Shown: positions 39,944 to 52,565 of the stretch, piece by piece
Layout of the letters: the number at the start of each line of letters is the position of its first letter
How positions within the stretch are numbered: position 1 is the first letter of the stretch
Source of the DNA: Tissierellales bacterium
GTDB lineage: Bacteria; Bacillota; Clostridia; Tissierellales; VENL01
Direction: 5' to 3'
DNA: 64,000 nucleotides
Assembly: GCA_028280805.1 (NCBI GenBank)
Contig: JANQLB010000091.1
Span: forward strand, 61,887 to 125,886
Position numbers and translations under genes: made by a program
The notes under the pieces: generated by a model
Databases searched by the model: none
Told to the model about the DNA's origin: nothing
Seen by the model: only the letters and a program-made list of their open reading frames with translations

Positions 39944-40705
39944 ATGATAGTTATACAAACTGAAAAAATAAACAAAATGTATGGAGAAATTGAAAAAAAT
40001 TCGATTAATGCTTTAGCAGATGTTGACCTTATTATAGAACAAAAAGAATTTGTTGGTATTATGGGATCTTCTGGAAGTGGTAAAACCACACTGTTAAATA
40101 TATTAAGCGGTTTTGATCATCCAACTACAGGTTCGGTTCAGATTTGCGGCAAAAATCTTCAAGATTTTGGTGATGATGAACTAGCAGAATTTAGAAGGGA
40201 TGATATTGGCTTTGTATTTCAAGATTTTCAATTACTTGACAGTCTTACAGTTAAAGAAAACATCGTTTTACCATTGATTTTAGCTAAAAAGCAATCTGAT
40301 ATAATAGAAAAAAAAGCTCATGATATAATTGACTACCTTGGTTTAAATAAAATTTTTAATAAACATCCTTATGAAATATCAGGAGGAGAGAAGCAACGAA
40401 CTGCTGTAGGCAGATCATTAATCACTAACCCTAAAATTATATTTGCTGATGAACCAACTGGCAATCTAGATTCAAAATCATCAAAAAACATTATGGATTT
40501 ATTCTGTAAACTTAATACAGAAAAAGAATCTACTATACTTATGGTTACTCATGACCCCTTTGCAGCTAGTTTTTGTAAACGGATTGTTTTTTTATTTGAT
40601 GGAAAGATTCACAGTATCATTAAGAACAATGGTGACAGAGAAGAATTTTTTGATCATATAATCAAATGCCAAGCTGATATAGGGGGTGTATTTAATGACA
40701 TTTAA
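39944..40705 (+). CDS. BceA-like ABC transporter ATP-binding protein
   Basis: GSSGSGKTTLLNILSGFD, ISGGEKQRTAVGRSL, ADEPTGNLDS; AGGAGGG RBS before ATG 39944. Confidence 0.93.
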   Translation: MIVIQTEKINKMYGEIEKNSINALADVDLIIEQKEFVGIMGSSGSGKTTLLNILSGFDHPTTGSVQICGKNLQDFGDDELAEFRRDDIGFVFQDFQLLDSLTVKENIVLPLILAKKQSDIIEKKAHDIIDYLGLNKIFNKHPYEISGGEKQRTAVGRSLITNPKIIFADEPTGNLDSKSSKNIMDLFCKLNTEKESTILMVTHDPFAASFCKRIVFLFDGKIHSIIKNNGDREEFFDHIIKCQADIGGVFNDI

Positions 40706-42530
40706 ATCAATAGTATTAAAAAATTTCAAATATAACCTCAGACATCATTTAGCATTAATACTTTGCTGTATATTTAATACATCCATTATTTATTTATATG
40801 GGCTTCTTTTGTTTAATAATAATTCAGGTTCTGAAACAATACAAGTAATAATTATATCATTTTTTATAGTTCTAATAGTATTTAGTTTTCTCTTTATTGT
40901 TTATGTTTACATATCATATTTAAAGTCTAGATGTAAAGAATTTGCTTTATATCTAGCCTTAGGTATGTCTAAGAAAAATTTATATAAACTTATGAATATT
41001 GAAAATATATTTTTTGTACTAATTTCAACATTGATTGGATTAATAGCAGGTACTATTATAAGTTACTTATTAAATATTGTTACTAATTCTATACCTAGTT
41101 TAAACGCACTATCCTTTAATCCTAATTTAACAGGGCTTTTGTTTACACTTATTATTCTGTTATTTATATATGGTGTTTCCTTTACATATTCTCACATATA
41201 TTTAAAAAAACATAAAATTATTGAGCTGTTTAAAGATTCAAAAAAAGAAAACGTTAATAAAAAGTCAAACTCTATATACTTTTTTACTGGTATATTGATG
41301 ATGATTAGTCCTTATTTTTTCATATCATTTACAAAGGACGATTTAGGTCAAATTCTTGCGTTACCGGTAATCTTAACATTTTTAGCTGGACTCTATATTG
41401 TAATATCTCAATTTGGCGATTTTATAATTAAATTTATGAAAGCTAAAAGCCAAAGGTATTATAAAAAGCTTCTTTATCTAATGAATCTTTCTTATAAGTA
41501 TAAAGAATATAAAAAAGTATTATACCTTATAGCTATTTCTAATGGTGCAGCTATTTTTTTAATAGCTTTATTAATTGGTGCTTACGGGTCGGAAATGAGA
41601 AAAACAGATATTCGTTATCCTTATGATTTGGTTTTATTTGAAAGTGTAGAAAATGAAGTATTAGAAAATGATTTAAAACCAATTCTTTCAAAATTCACTG
41701 AACAAATTACAGATAAAAGACAATTTAAATATATTAGTACAGAAAAATACAATAATACTGTTATTTCTGATGAAACTGTAAAAAATATTCTTAACTATAA
41801 TCTTGATGTTAAAAGTGGTCATACAATTGTATATGGAACTCTAAGTAAAATTCCTGAAAAAAATTCACTTAAAGAAATATCTATAACTGATAATAAAAAA
41901 TATCAATATATAGTACAAGACAGTATCTATGGAGTTTTATGCAACGAAATGCCCATATCTTATATCATTGATGATAAAGATTATATGAATTTAAAAGGTA
42001 ATGAACATAATGTTCACATTATGAAATTTAATAGCCCCTCTGAAGCATTGTCAGCTTACAGTGAATTTAAAGAACATATAAAAAATAACAGCTTAAATGT
42101 GCAGTTAAGCTCAAAATACGAATATGTAGAAAGTCAAAAGCAATTGTATGGGTCAATTATCTTTCTATTGGGCTTAATAGCTTTAATGTTTTTTATTTGT
42201 TCAGGAGCTATTGTTTACTTTAAAGTTTTTATTAACTTAGATAAAGATAAAGATAGATTTTTTAAACTTAACCTTATAGGAATAAAAAAGAGACAGATAA
42301 AAGAAGCTCTAACAAAGGAATTAAGCATTATTTTCTCTATACCTCTTATCTTAGGAGGAATGGGAGCCTATCTATGGGTTGTAACATTGTTTTTTAAAGA
42401 TTATTTCTTTCATGTTATTGCTCTGTACTCCGGAATTATAGTTTGTGTGTATATTTTAATTCAATTAACATTTCACAAAATTACTCAGAAAAACTATGTA
42501 AGGCGTATACTTGAGTTGTGCAAATATTAA
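40695..42530 (+). CDS. FtsX-like (BceB-type) ABC permease
   Basis: TM-rich with large extracellular domain, LYLALGMSKKNLYKLMNIENIFF; overlaps the ATPase gene by 11 nt. Confidence 0.88.
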   Translation: MTFKSIVLKNFKYNLRHHLALILCCIFNTSIIYLYGLLLFNNNSGSETIQVIIISFFIVLIVFSFLFIVYVYISYLKSRCKEFALYLALGMSKKNLYKLMNIENIFFVLISTLIGLIAGTIISYLLNIVTNSIPSLNALSFNPNLTGLLFTLIILLFIYGVSFTYSHIYLKKHKIIELFKDSKKENVNKKSNSIYFFTGILMMISPYFFISFTKDDLGQILALPVILTFLAGLYIVISQFGDFIIKFMKAKSQRYYKKLLYLMNLSYKYKEYKKVLYLIAISNGAAIFLIALLIGAYGSEMRKTDIRYPYDLVLFESVENEVLENDLKPILSKFTEQITDKRQFKYISTEKYNNTVISDETVKNILNYNLDVKSGHTIVYGTLSKIPEKNSLKEISITDNKKYQYIVQDSIYGVLCNEMPISYIIDDKDYMNLKGNEHNVHIMKFNSPSEALSAYSEFKEHIKNNSLNVQLSSKYEYVESQKQLYGSIIFLLGLIALMFFICSGAIVYFKVFINLDKDKDRFFKLNLIGIKKRQIKEALTKELSIIFSIPLILGGMGAYLWVVTLFFKDYFFHVIALYSGIIVCVYILIQLTFHKITQKNYVRRILELCKY

Positions 42531-42588
42531 AAATAAAAGATATGTTAAACTATAAGCTGTAAAAAATAAATTTAAATTTTAGTCTTGA

Positions 42589-42636
42589 AATATTCCTTAC
42601 ATTAACATATAATAAATTTGTAAGGGATATTTTTTT
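42589..42636 (+). terminator. Intrinsic terminator
   Basis: AATATTCCTTACA...TGTAAGGGATATT then T run. Confidence 0.75.
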
Positions 42637-42755
42637 GTTTGAGCTGGGATGGAATTTGCCATATGGGACTTATTTAGACCCGGTAATACATAATAGATTA
42701 AGTATTGCAGATAATATATGACATATTTTAGGATTATGTATTAAGGAGACGAGAT

Positions 42756-43784
42756 ATGGAAGAATTATTAAAATTACAGAAAAAAATTATTCCGGAATTA
42801 ATTGAAACTCTTGAAAAGAGATACAATATTTTAAGGAATGTTTATTATAATCAACCCATAGGCAGAAGAACCTTAGCTTTAAAAATGAACTTTGGTGAGA
42901 GAATAATACGAACCGAAGTAGAAGTTTTAAAAAAACAAGATTTGTTGGAAGTACAGTCCTTTGGTATGCATGTCACACATGAGGGTGAAATTATAATAGA
43001 TAAGCTCAAAGATTATGTTCATTCACTAAAGGATTTAAAAAGTCTTGAAAAGAAACTGGAAGAAATTTTAAGTATTAAAAAAGTTATAATTGTCCCCGGA
43101 CATTATGACAATGATAATTTAATCATAAGGGATATAGGAAAAACATCTTCGGAATGTATTAAGAGTATTCTAAAAGATAATAATATAATTGGAATTACCG
43201 GAGGTTCAACCATGGCTCAAGTGGCTCAAGAGATGCCTTATGATAATACCAAAAATAGCATTTTAGTTTTGCCGGCAAGAGGGGGTTTAGGTAAAAATGT
43301 AGAAACTCAGGCTAACAATGTAGCTGCTAAACTTGCTAAAAAGTTAAACGGAAGCTATAGGCTTTTTCATGTTCCTGATAGCTTAGAAAAAAAAGCATTA
43401 GATGCTGTACTACAGATTCCCGAAATTAAAGAATTTAAGTCATTAATAAAAAAAGTAGACATTTTAGTTTTTGGATTAGGCAGAGCTGATGAAATGGCTG
43501 AAAGAAGAAAATTGCCTGAGGATACAGTAAAAAGTATAATGGATAGAGGGGCTGTAGCAGAAGCATTTGGTTATTATTTCAATAAAAAAGGAGAAAAAGT
43601 TTGGGAATCAAGTACTGTAGGACTTTCCTTATTAGATTTAAATAATGTTAAGAATGTAATAGGTATAGCGTGTGGAGAGAAAAAAGCTGAAGCTATTATG
43701 GCTATAGCATCTTTAAGAAGAGATATGATTCTTATTATAGATGAAGGAGTAAGTAGAAAAATTTTAGAAACTACATCAGAGTAG
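42756..43784 (+). CDS. cggR: Central glycolytic genes regulator (SorC/DeoR-type sugar-binding)
   Basis: KRYNILRNVYYNQPIGRRTLA HTH region, IGITGGSTMAQVA; immediately upstream of gap. Confidence 0.9.
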   Translation: MEELLKLQKKIIPELIETLEKRYNILRNVYYNQPIGRRTLALKMNFGERIIRTEVEVLKKQDLLEVQSFGMHVTHEGEIIIDKLKDYVHSLKDLKSLEKKLEEILSIKKVIIVPGHYDNDNLIIRDIGKTSSECIKSILKDNNIIGITGGSTMAQVAQEMPYDNTKNSILVLPARGGLGKNVETQANNVAAKLAKKLNGSYRLFHVPDSLEKKALDAVLQIPEIKEFKSLIKKVDILVFGLGRADEMAERRKLPEDTVKSIMDRGAVAEAFGYYFNKKGEKVWESSTVGLSLLDLNNVKNVIGIACGEKKAEAIMAIASLRRDMILIIDEGVSRKILETTSE

Positions 43785-43838
43785 TACATAAAAAGCAAAG
43801 GATTATTAAATTTTATAAAAAATTAAGGAGGAATTTAA

Positions 43839-44849
43839 ATGACTATGAAAGTTGCTATTAATGGATTTGGAAGAATTGGTAGAAATGTATTAAGGGATGC
43901 TTTAGAGCGAAATGTAAATGAAATTGAAATTGTAGCAGTTAACAATCCGGGGAAGATAGAAAATTTAGTTCATCTTTTTAAATATGACTCATGTTTTGGA
44001 AAATTTGACGGAACAGTAGAAGTAGATGGGGAATATATGATTCTTAATGGTAAAAGAATTAAATTTTTTGGAGAAAAAGACCCTGAAAAATTACCTTGGA
44101 GAGATCTAGGTATTGATTTAGTTATTGAATCTACTGGAATTTTTAGAGATAAAGAAAGTGCATCAAAACATTTAACAGCTGGAGCAAAGAAGGTAGTTAT
44201 TACTGCACCGGCAAAAAACGAAGATATAACAATAGTTATGGGAGTAAATGAAGATGCTTACGATGCAAAAAATCACCACATTATTTCTAATGCTTCATGT
44301 ACTACTAATTGTTTAGCTCCGTTTGCTAAGATTATAATGGATGAATTTGGTATAAAGAGAGGACTTATAACCACTGTACATTCATATACCAATGATCAAA
44401 ATATTTTAGACGCAAATCATAAAGACTTAAGGAGAGCTAGAGCCGGAGCTATGTCTATCATTCCAACGACTACCGGGGCAGCAAAAGCAGCAGCACTGGT
44501 TATACCTGAGCTTAAAGGTAAATTAAATGGTATGGCTATGCGAGTTCCCACGCCTACAGTTTCTGTTGTAGACGCAGTGTTTGAGATTGAAAAAGAAGCT
44601 ACTGCCGAAGATATAAACAAGACTTTTGAAGCTTATGCAAATGGAAAACTTAAAGGAATATTAGGTTATTCAGAAGAACCGTTAGTATCCGTTGACTATA
44701 AAAAAGACCCTCGTTCTTCAATTATAGATGGATTATCAACAATGACTATAGGTAATATGGTTAAAATATTATCTTGGTATGATAATGAGTGGGGATATTC
44801 AGTAAGAGTTGTTGATTTAGCTGTGTTTATAGCACAAAAAGGACTATAG
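43839..44849 (+). CDS. gap: Glyceraldehyde-3-phosphate dehydrogenase, type I
   Basis: [37 protein letters not shown]. Confidence 0.97.
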   Translation: MTMKVAINGFGRIGRNVLRDALERNVNEIEIVAVNNPGKIENLVHLFKYDSCFGKFDGTVEVDGEYMILNGKRIKFFGEKDPEKLPWRDLGIDLVIESTGIFRDKESASKHLTAGAKKVVITAPAKNEDITIVMGVNEDAYDAKNHHIISNASCTTNCLAPFAKIIMDEFGIKRGLITTVHSYTNDQNILDANHKDLRRARAGAMSIIPTTTGAAKAAALVIPELKGKLNGMAMRVPTPTVSVVDAVFEIEKEATAEDINKTFEAYANGKLKGILGYSEEPLVSVDYKKDPRSSIIDGLSTMTIGNMVKILSWYDNEWGYSVRVVDLAVFIAQKGL

Positions 44850-44874
44850 ACAAGTAATCAAATATTAAATAGAA

Positions 44875-44915
44875 TAAGAATCCATAAAGAATATAGTTCT
44901 TTTCATGGATTCTTA
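44875..44915 (+). promoter_or_regulatory. Intercistronic hairpin gap-pgk
   Basis: TAAGAATCCAT ... ATGGATTCTTA, with internal AAAGAA/TTCTTT pairing. Confidence 0.65.
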
Positions 44916-44937
44916 TGCTTTAAACTGGAGGGATAGT

Positions 44938-46131
44938 ATGTTAAATAAAAAAACTATTGAGCAGTTGAACCTAAAAAACAAGAAGGTATTGGTTAGGTGT
45001 GATTTTAATGTTCCTATGAATGAAGCAGGAGAAATAACTGACGATAGAAGAATTAGGAGTGCTTTGCCTACTATAGAATATATAATAGAAAATGAAGGAA
45101 AAGTTATTATAATGTCTCATTTTGGGAGACCAAAAGGTAAAGCAAATCACAAGTACAGCTTAGAGCCTGTAGCGAAAGTATTAGCAGATTTACTTAACAG
45201 AGAAGTAATTTTTATTGATGAAGATTCAGTTGTAGGTGAGGATGCAAAGAAAGCTGCTGGAGAAATGCAGTCAGGAGAAGTTGTATTACTTCAAAACACA
45301 AGATTTCGCAGCGGTGAAGAAAAGAATGACTTAGATTTTGCTAAGGAATTATCTTCACTGGCAGATATATTTGTAAATGATGCTTTTGGTACAGCACATA
45401 GAGCTCATTCTTCAAATGTCGGGGTAAGTGAATATCTTCCATCAGCAGTTGGATTTCTGGTAAAAAAAGAAATAGAAATAATGGGTAAGGCTATGGTAAA
45501 TCCGGAAAGACCTTTTATTGCAATTTTAGGAGGAGCAAAGGTTTCAGATAAAATTACGGTTATTGAAAATTTAATGGATAAGATAGATAGTTTATTGATT
45601 GGTGGAGGAATGATGTTTACATTCCTAAAAGCTAAAGGTTATGAAGTAGGGAAATCATTATTAGAAGAAGATAAAATAGAATTAGCTAAGAGACTAATGG
45701 ATAAGGCAGAAGAAAAGGGAGTTAATATGTTACTTCCTGTAGATGCAGTAGTGGCTAAAGAATTTAAAAATGACACTACATTTAAAACAGTTAAAGTAAG
45801 TAATATACCTAAAGATATGATGGGTCTTGATATTGGTGAAGAAACCAGAAAAGTTTTTGAACAAGAAATAAAGAAGGGAAAAACAATTTTATGGAATGGA
45901 CCTATGGGAGTATTTGAAATGGAGAATTTCGCCAAAGGAACAGAATCCATAGCATCAGCTATGGCACAAGCTGAAGGTATAACAATCATTGGCGGAGGAG
46001 ATAGTGCATTAGCTGTTGAGAAAACCGGTTTATCAGATGAAATGACTCATATATCAACCGGAGGAGGAGCTTCTTTAGAATTCTTTGAAGGTAAATCCTT
46101 ACCCGGCATAGAGTGCATTGATAACAAATAA
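44938..46131 (+). CDS. pgk: Phosphoglycerate kinase
   Basis: [47 protein letters not shown]. Confidence 0.97.
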   Translation: MLNKKTIEQLNLKNKKVLVRCDFNVPMNEAGEITDDRRIRSALPTIEYIIENEGKVIIMSHFGRPKGKANHKYSLEPVAKVLADLLNREVIFIDEDSVVGEDAKKAAGEMQSGEVVLLQNTRFRSGEEKNDLDFAKELSSLADIFVNDAFGTAHRAHSSNVGVSEYLPSAVGFLVKKEIEIMGKAMVNPERPFIAILGGAKVSDKITVIENLMDKIDSLLIGGGMMFTFLKAKGYEVGKSLLEEDKIELAKRLMDKAEEKGVNMLLPVDAVVAKEFKNDTTFKTVKVSNIPKDMMGLDIGEETRKVFEQEIKKGKTILWNGPMGVFEMENFAKGTESIASAMAQAEGITIIGGGDSALAVEKTGLSDEMTHISTGGGASLEFFEGKSLPGIECIDNK

Positions 46132-46145
46132 AGGAGGAACTGAAT

Positions 46146-46892
46146 GTGAGGATACCGATAATTGCAGGTAATTGGAAGATGAATATGACTATAAGTCAAG
46201 GTATAGACTTAGTAAATAAAATTAAAGATATAACTTTAAAAACAGATGTAGAAGTAGTTGTATGCACACCTTTTACTGCTTTAATGGACATTAAAAGAGC
46301 AATAGGGGATACAAAGCTTAAGCTGGCAGCTCAAAACATGCATTGGGAAGAAGGCGGTGCATATACTGGAGAGGTATCGCCTGTTATGTTAAAGGACATA
46401 GGGATTGACTATGTAATACTAGGTCATTCAGAAAGACGTCAGTATTTTGGAGAAAGTGATGACGATGTAAATAAAAAGGTAAAATCAGCTATTAAATATA
46501 ATATCAGACCGATTATCTGCGTTGGTGAAACTTTGGAAGAACGTGAGCAAGGTCAAGCAGAAGAAAAGGTAAAATCTCAAATTTTAAAAGCATTAGACGG
46601 AGTAGAAAAAAAGGATACAGCTGATGTCGTTATTGCATATGAACCAATCTGGGCAATTGGAACAGGGAAAACTGCATCAAGCAAGGATGCTAATAACATG
46701 ATAGCATATATAAGAAATATTATCATGGAAAAATACGGTGATGAAGCTTTTGATAAAGTAAGGATTCAATACGGAGGAAGTGTTAAGCCTGGTAATGCTA
46801 CAGAGATAATAAATCAACCGGATATCGATGGAGCATTAGTTGGAGGAGCTAGTCTTAAGGCAGATGATTTCATTAAGATTATTAATTTTTAG
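46146..46892 (+). CDS. tpiA: Triosephosphate isomerase (GTG start)
   Basis: AGNWKMN, GHSERRQYFGE, AYEPIWAIGTGKTA. Confidence 0.97.
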   Translation: MRIPIIAGNWKMNMTISQGIDLVNKIKDITLKTDVEVVVCTPFTALMDIKRAIGDTKLKLAAQNMHWEEGGAYTGEVSPVMLKDIGIDYVILGHSERRQYFGESDDDVNKKVKSAIKYNIRPIICVGETLEEREQGQAEEKVKSQILKALDGVEKKDTADVVIAYEPIWAIGTGKTASSKDANNMIAYIRNIIMEKYGDEAFDKVRIQYGGSVKPGNATEIINQPDIDGALVGGASLKADDFIKIINF

Positions 46893-47020
46893 TTCATATT
46901 TAACATTAGAGTCATGTAACTGAAAAGCTTTTGGTGTTATAATCAAAGTTGACAGGTTTAAGCTTTAAAATAGTTAATTATAGTTATATTGATTAGTCAA
47001 GTAATAAAGGATGGGTGAAG

Positions 47021-48553
47021 ATGAATAATAAATTAGTCGCATTAATAGTTTTAGACGGCTGGGGTCTGGGAGAAAAATATGAAGGAAATGCAATAAGTTT
47101 AGCAGATACTCCGAATTTTACAAGGTTACAGGAAAATTACCCTTATACTACTTTACAGGCTAGTGGATTAGCAGTAGGTCTGCCTGAAGGACAGATGGGC
47201 AATTCTGAAGTGGGACATCTAAACATTGGAGCAGGCAGAATAATATATCAAGAGCTTACCAGAATAACCAAATCAATAGAAAATGAAGAATTCTTTAAAA
47301 AAGATGAGTTTATCAATGCAATAAAAAATGTTAAACTAAATAACTCAAAACTTCATTTGATGGGTCTTTTATCAGACGGTGGGGTTCACAGCCATAATGA
47401 GCATTTGTATGCTCTCTTAAAATTAGCTAAAAAAAGTAACTTAGATGAAGTTTATATCCACTGTTTTCTTGATGGAAGAGATGTACCTCCTGCTAGTGCA
47501 AAAGGATATATAGAAGATTTAGAAGATAAACTCAAAGAAATTGGTATTGGAAAAATTGCAACTGTATCAGGTAGATATTACGCTATGGATAGAGACAAAC
47601 GCTGGGAAAGAATCAAAAAAGCTTATAATGCTATGCTGCTTGGGAAAGGTATTGAAGGAAAGACAGCATTAGAGCTTATTAACCGTGCATATTCAGATAA
47701 TGAAACAGATGAATTTGTTGAACCGTCTGTAGTTATAAAAGATGGAAGACCAATTGCAACTGTCGATTCAGGTGATTCAATTATTTTCTTTAACTTTAGA
47801 CCTGATAGAGCTAGGCAGATAACCAGAGCTATTATGGATAATGATTTTGAAGACTTTAAAAGAGAAAAAAAAGCAGATGTAATATATATATGTATGACAC
47901 AATATGATAAAACTATTGAAAATGTTGAAATAGCATATAAACCTCAAAAACATTCAAGCACTTTAGGTGAATATATCAGCCAAAAGGGATTAAAACAATT
48001 AAGAATTGCAGAGACTGAAAAATATGCTCATGTCACTTTTTTCTTTAATGGTGGTGTGGAAGCTCCTAGTGAAGGTGAAGATAGAGTTCTTATACCTTCC
48101 CCTGATGTTTCTACGTATGATAAAAAACCGGAAATGAGTGCAGTAGAAGTTAAAGATGAAGTTATAAAGCATATAAAAGAGAGTAACTATGATTTAATAA
48201 TATTAAACTTTGCTAATCCTGATATGGTAGGTCATACAGGAAATATCCAAGCGGCAGTTAAGGCTATAGAAACTGTTGATACCTGCTTGGGAGAGATAAT
48301 CAACGAGATCATACAGAAAAATGGAAGTGCAATAATAACTTCTGACCATGGAAACGCAGAAAAAATGATAGATACAAAAACAGGAAGTATGTTAACAGCC
48401 CATACATCTAATAAAGTGCCTTGTATTATAATAGGTGAAGGCAATATAGGGTTAAGAGAAGGTATCTTAGCAGATATTGCTCCTACTTTACTTGAAATGA
48501 AACAATTAAAAATCCCAAATGAAATGACAGGTAAATCTTTAATGGTTAGATAA
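47021..48553 (+). CDS. gpmI: 2,3-bisphosphoglycerate-independent phosphoglycerate mutase
   Basis: LDGWGLGEKYEGNAI, GQMGNSEVGHLNIGAGR, SDHGNAEKM. Confidence 0.96.
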   Translation: MNNKLVALIVLDGWGLGEKYEGNAISLADTPNFTRLQENYPYTTLQASGLAVGLPEGQMGNSEVGHLNIGAGRIIYQELTRITKSIENEEFFKKDEFINAIKNVKLNNSKLHLMGLLSDGGVHSHNEHLYALLKLAKKSNLDEVYIHCFLDGRDVPPASAKGYIEDLEDKLKEIGIGKIATVSGRYYAMDRDKRWERIKKAYNAMLLGKGIEGKTALELINRAYSDNETDEFVEPSVVIKDGRPIATVDSGDSIIFFNFRPDRARQITRAIMDNDFEDFKREKKADVIYICMTQYDKTIENVEIAYKPQKHSSTLGEYISQKGLKQLRIAETEKYAHVTFFFNGGVEAPSEGEDRVLIPSPDVSTYDKKPEMSAVEVKDEVIKHIKESNYDLIILNFANPDMVGHTGNIQAAVKAIETVDTCLGEIINEIIQKNGSAIITSDHGNAEKMIDTKTGSMLTAHTSNKVPCIIIGEGNIGLREGILADIAPTLLEMKQLKIPNEMTGKSLMVR

Positions 48554-48584
48554 AAATAATAAAATATATAAGGAGGTTATTTAA

Positions 48585-49874
<1,290 letters not shown>

Positions 49875-49922
49875 AATTAAACTGCCGGAATAAAATTATT
49901 TTTTTATCAAAAAATAAAGATA

Positions 49923-49949
49923 GAAAGGGGAATCAAATCCCCTTTCTTT
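49923..49949 (+). terminator. Intrinsic terminator after eno
   Basis: GAAAGGGGA-ATCAAA-TCCCCTTTC then TTT. Confidence 0.8.
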
Positions 49950-50088
49950 ATAATTATATAAATATTATTGTTATAAACAACATGAATGAAACATTTGTTA
50001 ACTTTAGATATAATTAAAATATTTATTGCTTTTATAAAGTTACTATGTTAAAATATTGATGTTTATTATATAGCAGGAGGTGGAAAAT

Positions 50089-50319
50089 GTGAGTACGGCA
50101 TTAAAAATTATCATTTTGATTCCTAGTCTTATACTTATAGCAAGTATATTATTACAATCAGGTAAGAACGCAGGACTTTCCGGTTCTATTGCAGGAGGTG
50201 CAGAAAGTATCTGGGGTAAAAATAAAGGTCGTAGTTATGAAGGAATACTAAGTAAAGTAACAGCTGTATCTGCTATAGCTTTCGTAGCATGTGCATTAAT
50301 ATTAGCAGCTATACAATAA
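50089..50319 (+). CDS. secG: Preprotein translocase subunit SecG (GTG start)
   Basis: SILLQSGKNAGLSGSIAGGAESIWGKNKGRSYEG. Confidence 0.9.
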   Translation: MSTALKIIILIPSLILIASILLQSGKNAGLSGSIAGGAESIWGKNKGRSYEGILSKVTAVSAIAFVACALILAAIQ

Positions 50320-50350
50320 TTTAAAATTGAATACAAAGGAGGACTGAAAA

Positions 50351-52414
50351 TTGGAGAAAACATATTTATATTTAGCCCCGATTGTTGGTATTTTAGCTCT
50401 GCTTTTTGCTTTTTATAAAGCTTCTACTATTAACAAAGTAGATGTAGGCAGTAAAAAGATGAAAGAAATTTCTTCTTATATACAAGAGGGGGCTATGGCG
50501 TTTTTATCAAGGGAATATAAGTCTTTAGCTATATTTGTTATAATTCTTTTTATAATTCTGGGATTTGGCATTAACTGGGAAACCTCAATCTCATTTCTTG
50601 TGGGAGCAGTATTCTCAGCTTTAGCAGGGTTCTTTGGAATGAGAGTTGCTACAAAAGCAAACGTTAGAACTGCAAATGCAGCTCAAAAGTTTGGTATCAA
50701 CAAAGCTTTAAGCGTAGCATTTTCAGGTGGTGCTGTAATGGGTATGTCCGTTGTAGGATTAGGTATATTAGGATTAAGTACCCTTTATTTAGTTTTTGTA
50801 GGTAACAACTTTGACAATGTTGAAAGACTTAAAGAAGTTTCTGAGATTATAACAGGGTTCGGCCTTGGAGCTTCATCTATAGCACTTTTTGGACGTGTTG
50901 GCGGAGGTATCTATACTAAAGCTGCAGATGTTGGAGCTGACCTTGTTGGGAAGGTTGAAGCGGGAATACCGGAAGATGATCCTAGAAACCCTGCTGTTAT
51001 TGCTGACAATGTAGGTGATAATGTTGGTGACGTTGCAGGTATGGGTGCAGACTTATTTGAATCTTATGTAGGTTCGATTATATCTGCTATTACACTCGGT
51101 ATATTTGCTTACTCTTTAAATGGAGCTGTATTCCCAATGACGTTAGCAGCTACAGGAATTATTTCGTCAATAATCGGTACTTTTTTTGTTAGAGGAAAAG
51201 AAGGGTCAAATCCTCAAAAATCTTTAGACTTAGGTACATTTGTTAGTGCTGGAATTACAATTGTAGCTGCATTTTTCCTAAGCAGACAGTTTTTCTTAAC
51301 AGAAGCTAATATGAATACATTAGAAGCATATCAACCATTTGCTGCTATTGTTATAGGAATTATAGTTGGGCTTGTAATAGCAAAAATTACTGAATATTAT
51401 ACAGGAACAGAATACAGTCCGGTGAAAAGAATTGCTGATGAATCAGAAACAGGAAGCTCAACAAATATTATAAGCGGATTATCAGTAGGTATGGCTTCAA
51501 CAGCATTACCTATAATCGTTATAGCAGTAGGTATCTTAATTGCATTCTACTTAGCAGGTGGTGGAGCAGATGCATCTAAAGGATTATATGGTATAGCTTT
51601 AGCTGCTGTAGGTATGTTATCAACCGCAGGGATGACTGTTGCAGTTGACGCATATGGTCCTATAGCAGATAACGCAGGCGGTATAGCAGAAATGAGTGAG
51701 ATGCCTAAGGAAGTTAGAAAGATAACAGATAAACTGGATGCAGTCGGCAATACTACAGCAGCTATTGGTAAAGGATTTGCGATAGGTTCTGCTGCATTAA
51801 CTGCACTTGCTTTATTTGCTTCATATACAAAGAGAGTTGAATTAACCAGTATTAATATAACAGAGCCAAAAGTTATCGTTGGTTTATTAATAGGTGGAAT
51901 GCTTCCATTCCTGTTTTCGGCAATAACTATGAAAGCAGTTGGTAGAGCTGCATTTAGTATGATAGAAGAAGTAAGAAGACAGTTTAAATCTATACCCGGT
52001 TTAATGGAAGGAAAGGCTAAACCAGAATATAAAAAATGTGTTGACATCAGTACATCAGCAGCTTTAAGAGAAATGATAATTCCGGGTTTATTGGCAGTTC
52101 TTGCACCATTAGCAACAGGCTTAATACTTGGAAAAGAAGCTCTTGGAGGATTATTAGCCGGCGGATTAGTTACAGGTGTTCTTATGGCTATCTTCATGGC
52201 AAATGCAGGAGGAGCTTGGGACAACGCTAAGAAATATATAGAAGAAGGAAATAATGGCGGAAAAGGAAGCGAAGCTCATAAAGCAGCAGTAGTCGGAGAT
52301 ACAGTTGGTGATCCGTTTAAGGATACATCAGGACCTTCTATTAACATTTTAATTAAGCTTATGACCATAGTTTCAGTAGTATTTGCATCATGGTTTGGAA
52401 ATGGATTATTTTAA
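50351..52414 (+). CDS. hppA: Membrane-bound ion-translocating pyrophosphatase (K+-dependent signature)
   Basis: [65 protein letters not shown]. Confidence 0.95.
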   Translation: MEKTYLYLAPIVGILALLFAFYKASTINKVDVGSKKMKEISSYIQEGAMAFLSREYKSLAIFVIILFIILGFGINWETSISFLVGAVFSALAGFFGMRVATKANVRTANAAQKFGINKALSVAFSGGAVMGMSVVGLGILGLSTLYLVFVGNNFDNVERLKEVSEIITGFGLGASSIALFGRVGGGIYTKAADVGADLVGKVEAGIPEDDPRNPAVIADNVGDNVGDVAGMGADLFESYVGSIISAITLGIFAYSLNGAVFPMTLAATGIISSIIGTFFVRGKEGSNPQKSLDLGTFVSAGITIVAAFFLSRQFFLTEANMNTLEAYQPFAAIVIGIIVGLVIAKITEYYTGTEYSPVKRIADESETGSSTNIISGLSVGMASTALPIIVIAVGILIAFYLAGGGADASKGLYGIALAAVGMLSTAGMTVAVDAYGPIADNAGGIAEMSEMPKEVRKITDKLDAVGNTTAAIGKGFAIGSAALTALALFASYTKRVELTSINITEPKVIVGLLIGGMLPFLFSAITMKAVGRAAFSMIEEVRRQFKSIPGLMEGKAKPEYKKCVDISTSAALREMIIPGLLAVLAPLATGLILGKEALGGLLAGGLVTGVLMAIFMANAGGAWDNAKKYIEEGNNGGKGSEAHKAAVVGDTVGDPFKDTSGPSINILIKLMTIVSVVFASWFGNGLF

Positions 52415-52436
52415 TCAATTTTAACAATAACAATAT

Positions 52437-52472
52437 AAAGAAATACAGACACTACTCTGTATTTCTTTTTTT
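52437..52472 (+). terminator. Intrinsic terminator after hppA
   Basis: AAAGAAATACAGA-CACTAC-TCTGTATTTCTTT with T tract. Confidence 0.85.
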
Positions 52473-52565
52473 ATTGGATTTTGAATTATTCTATGATAAA
52501 ATTAATAATAATATAATAGTTTTAGGAAATCCTTATACAAAGGTATGAAAAAAGGAGAGAGTATC

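Noticed and set aside
51547-52224. 225-aa minus-strand ORF opposite hppA
   Set aside because: Fully antisense to a strongly conserved pyrophosphatase gene; composition (Pro/Asn/Ser/Ala rich) typical of shadow ORFs
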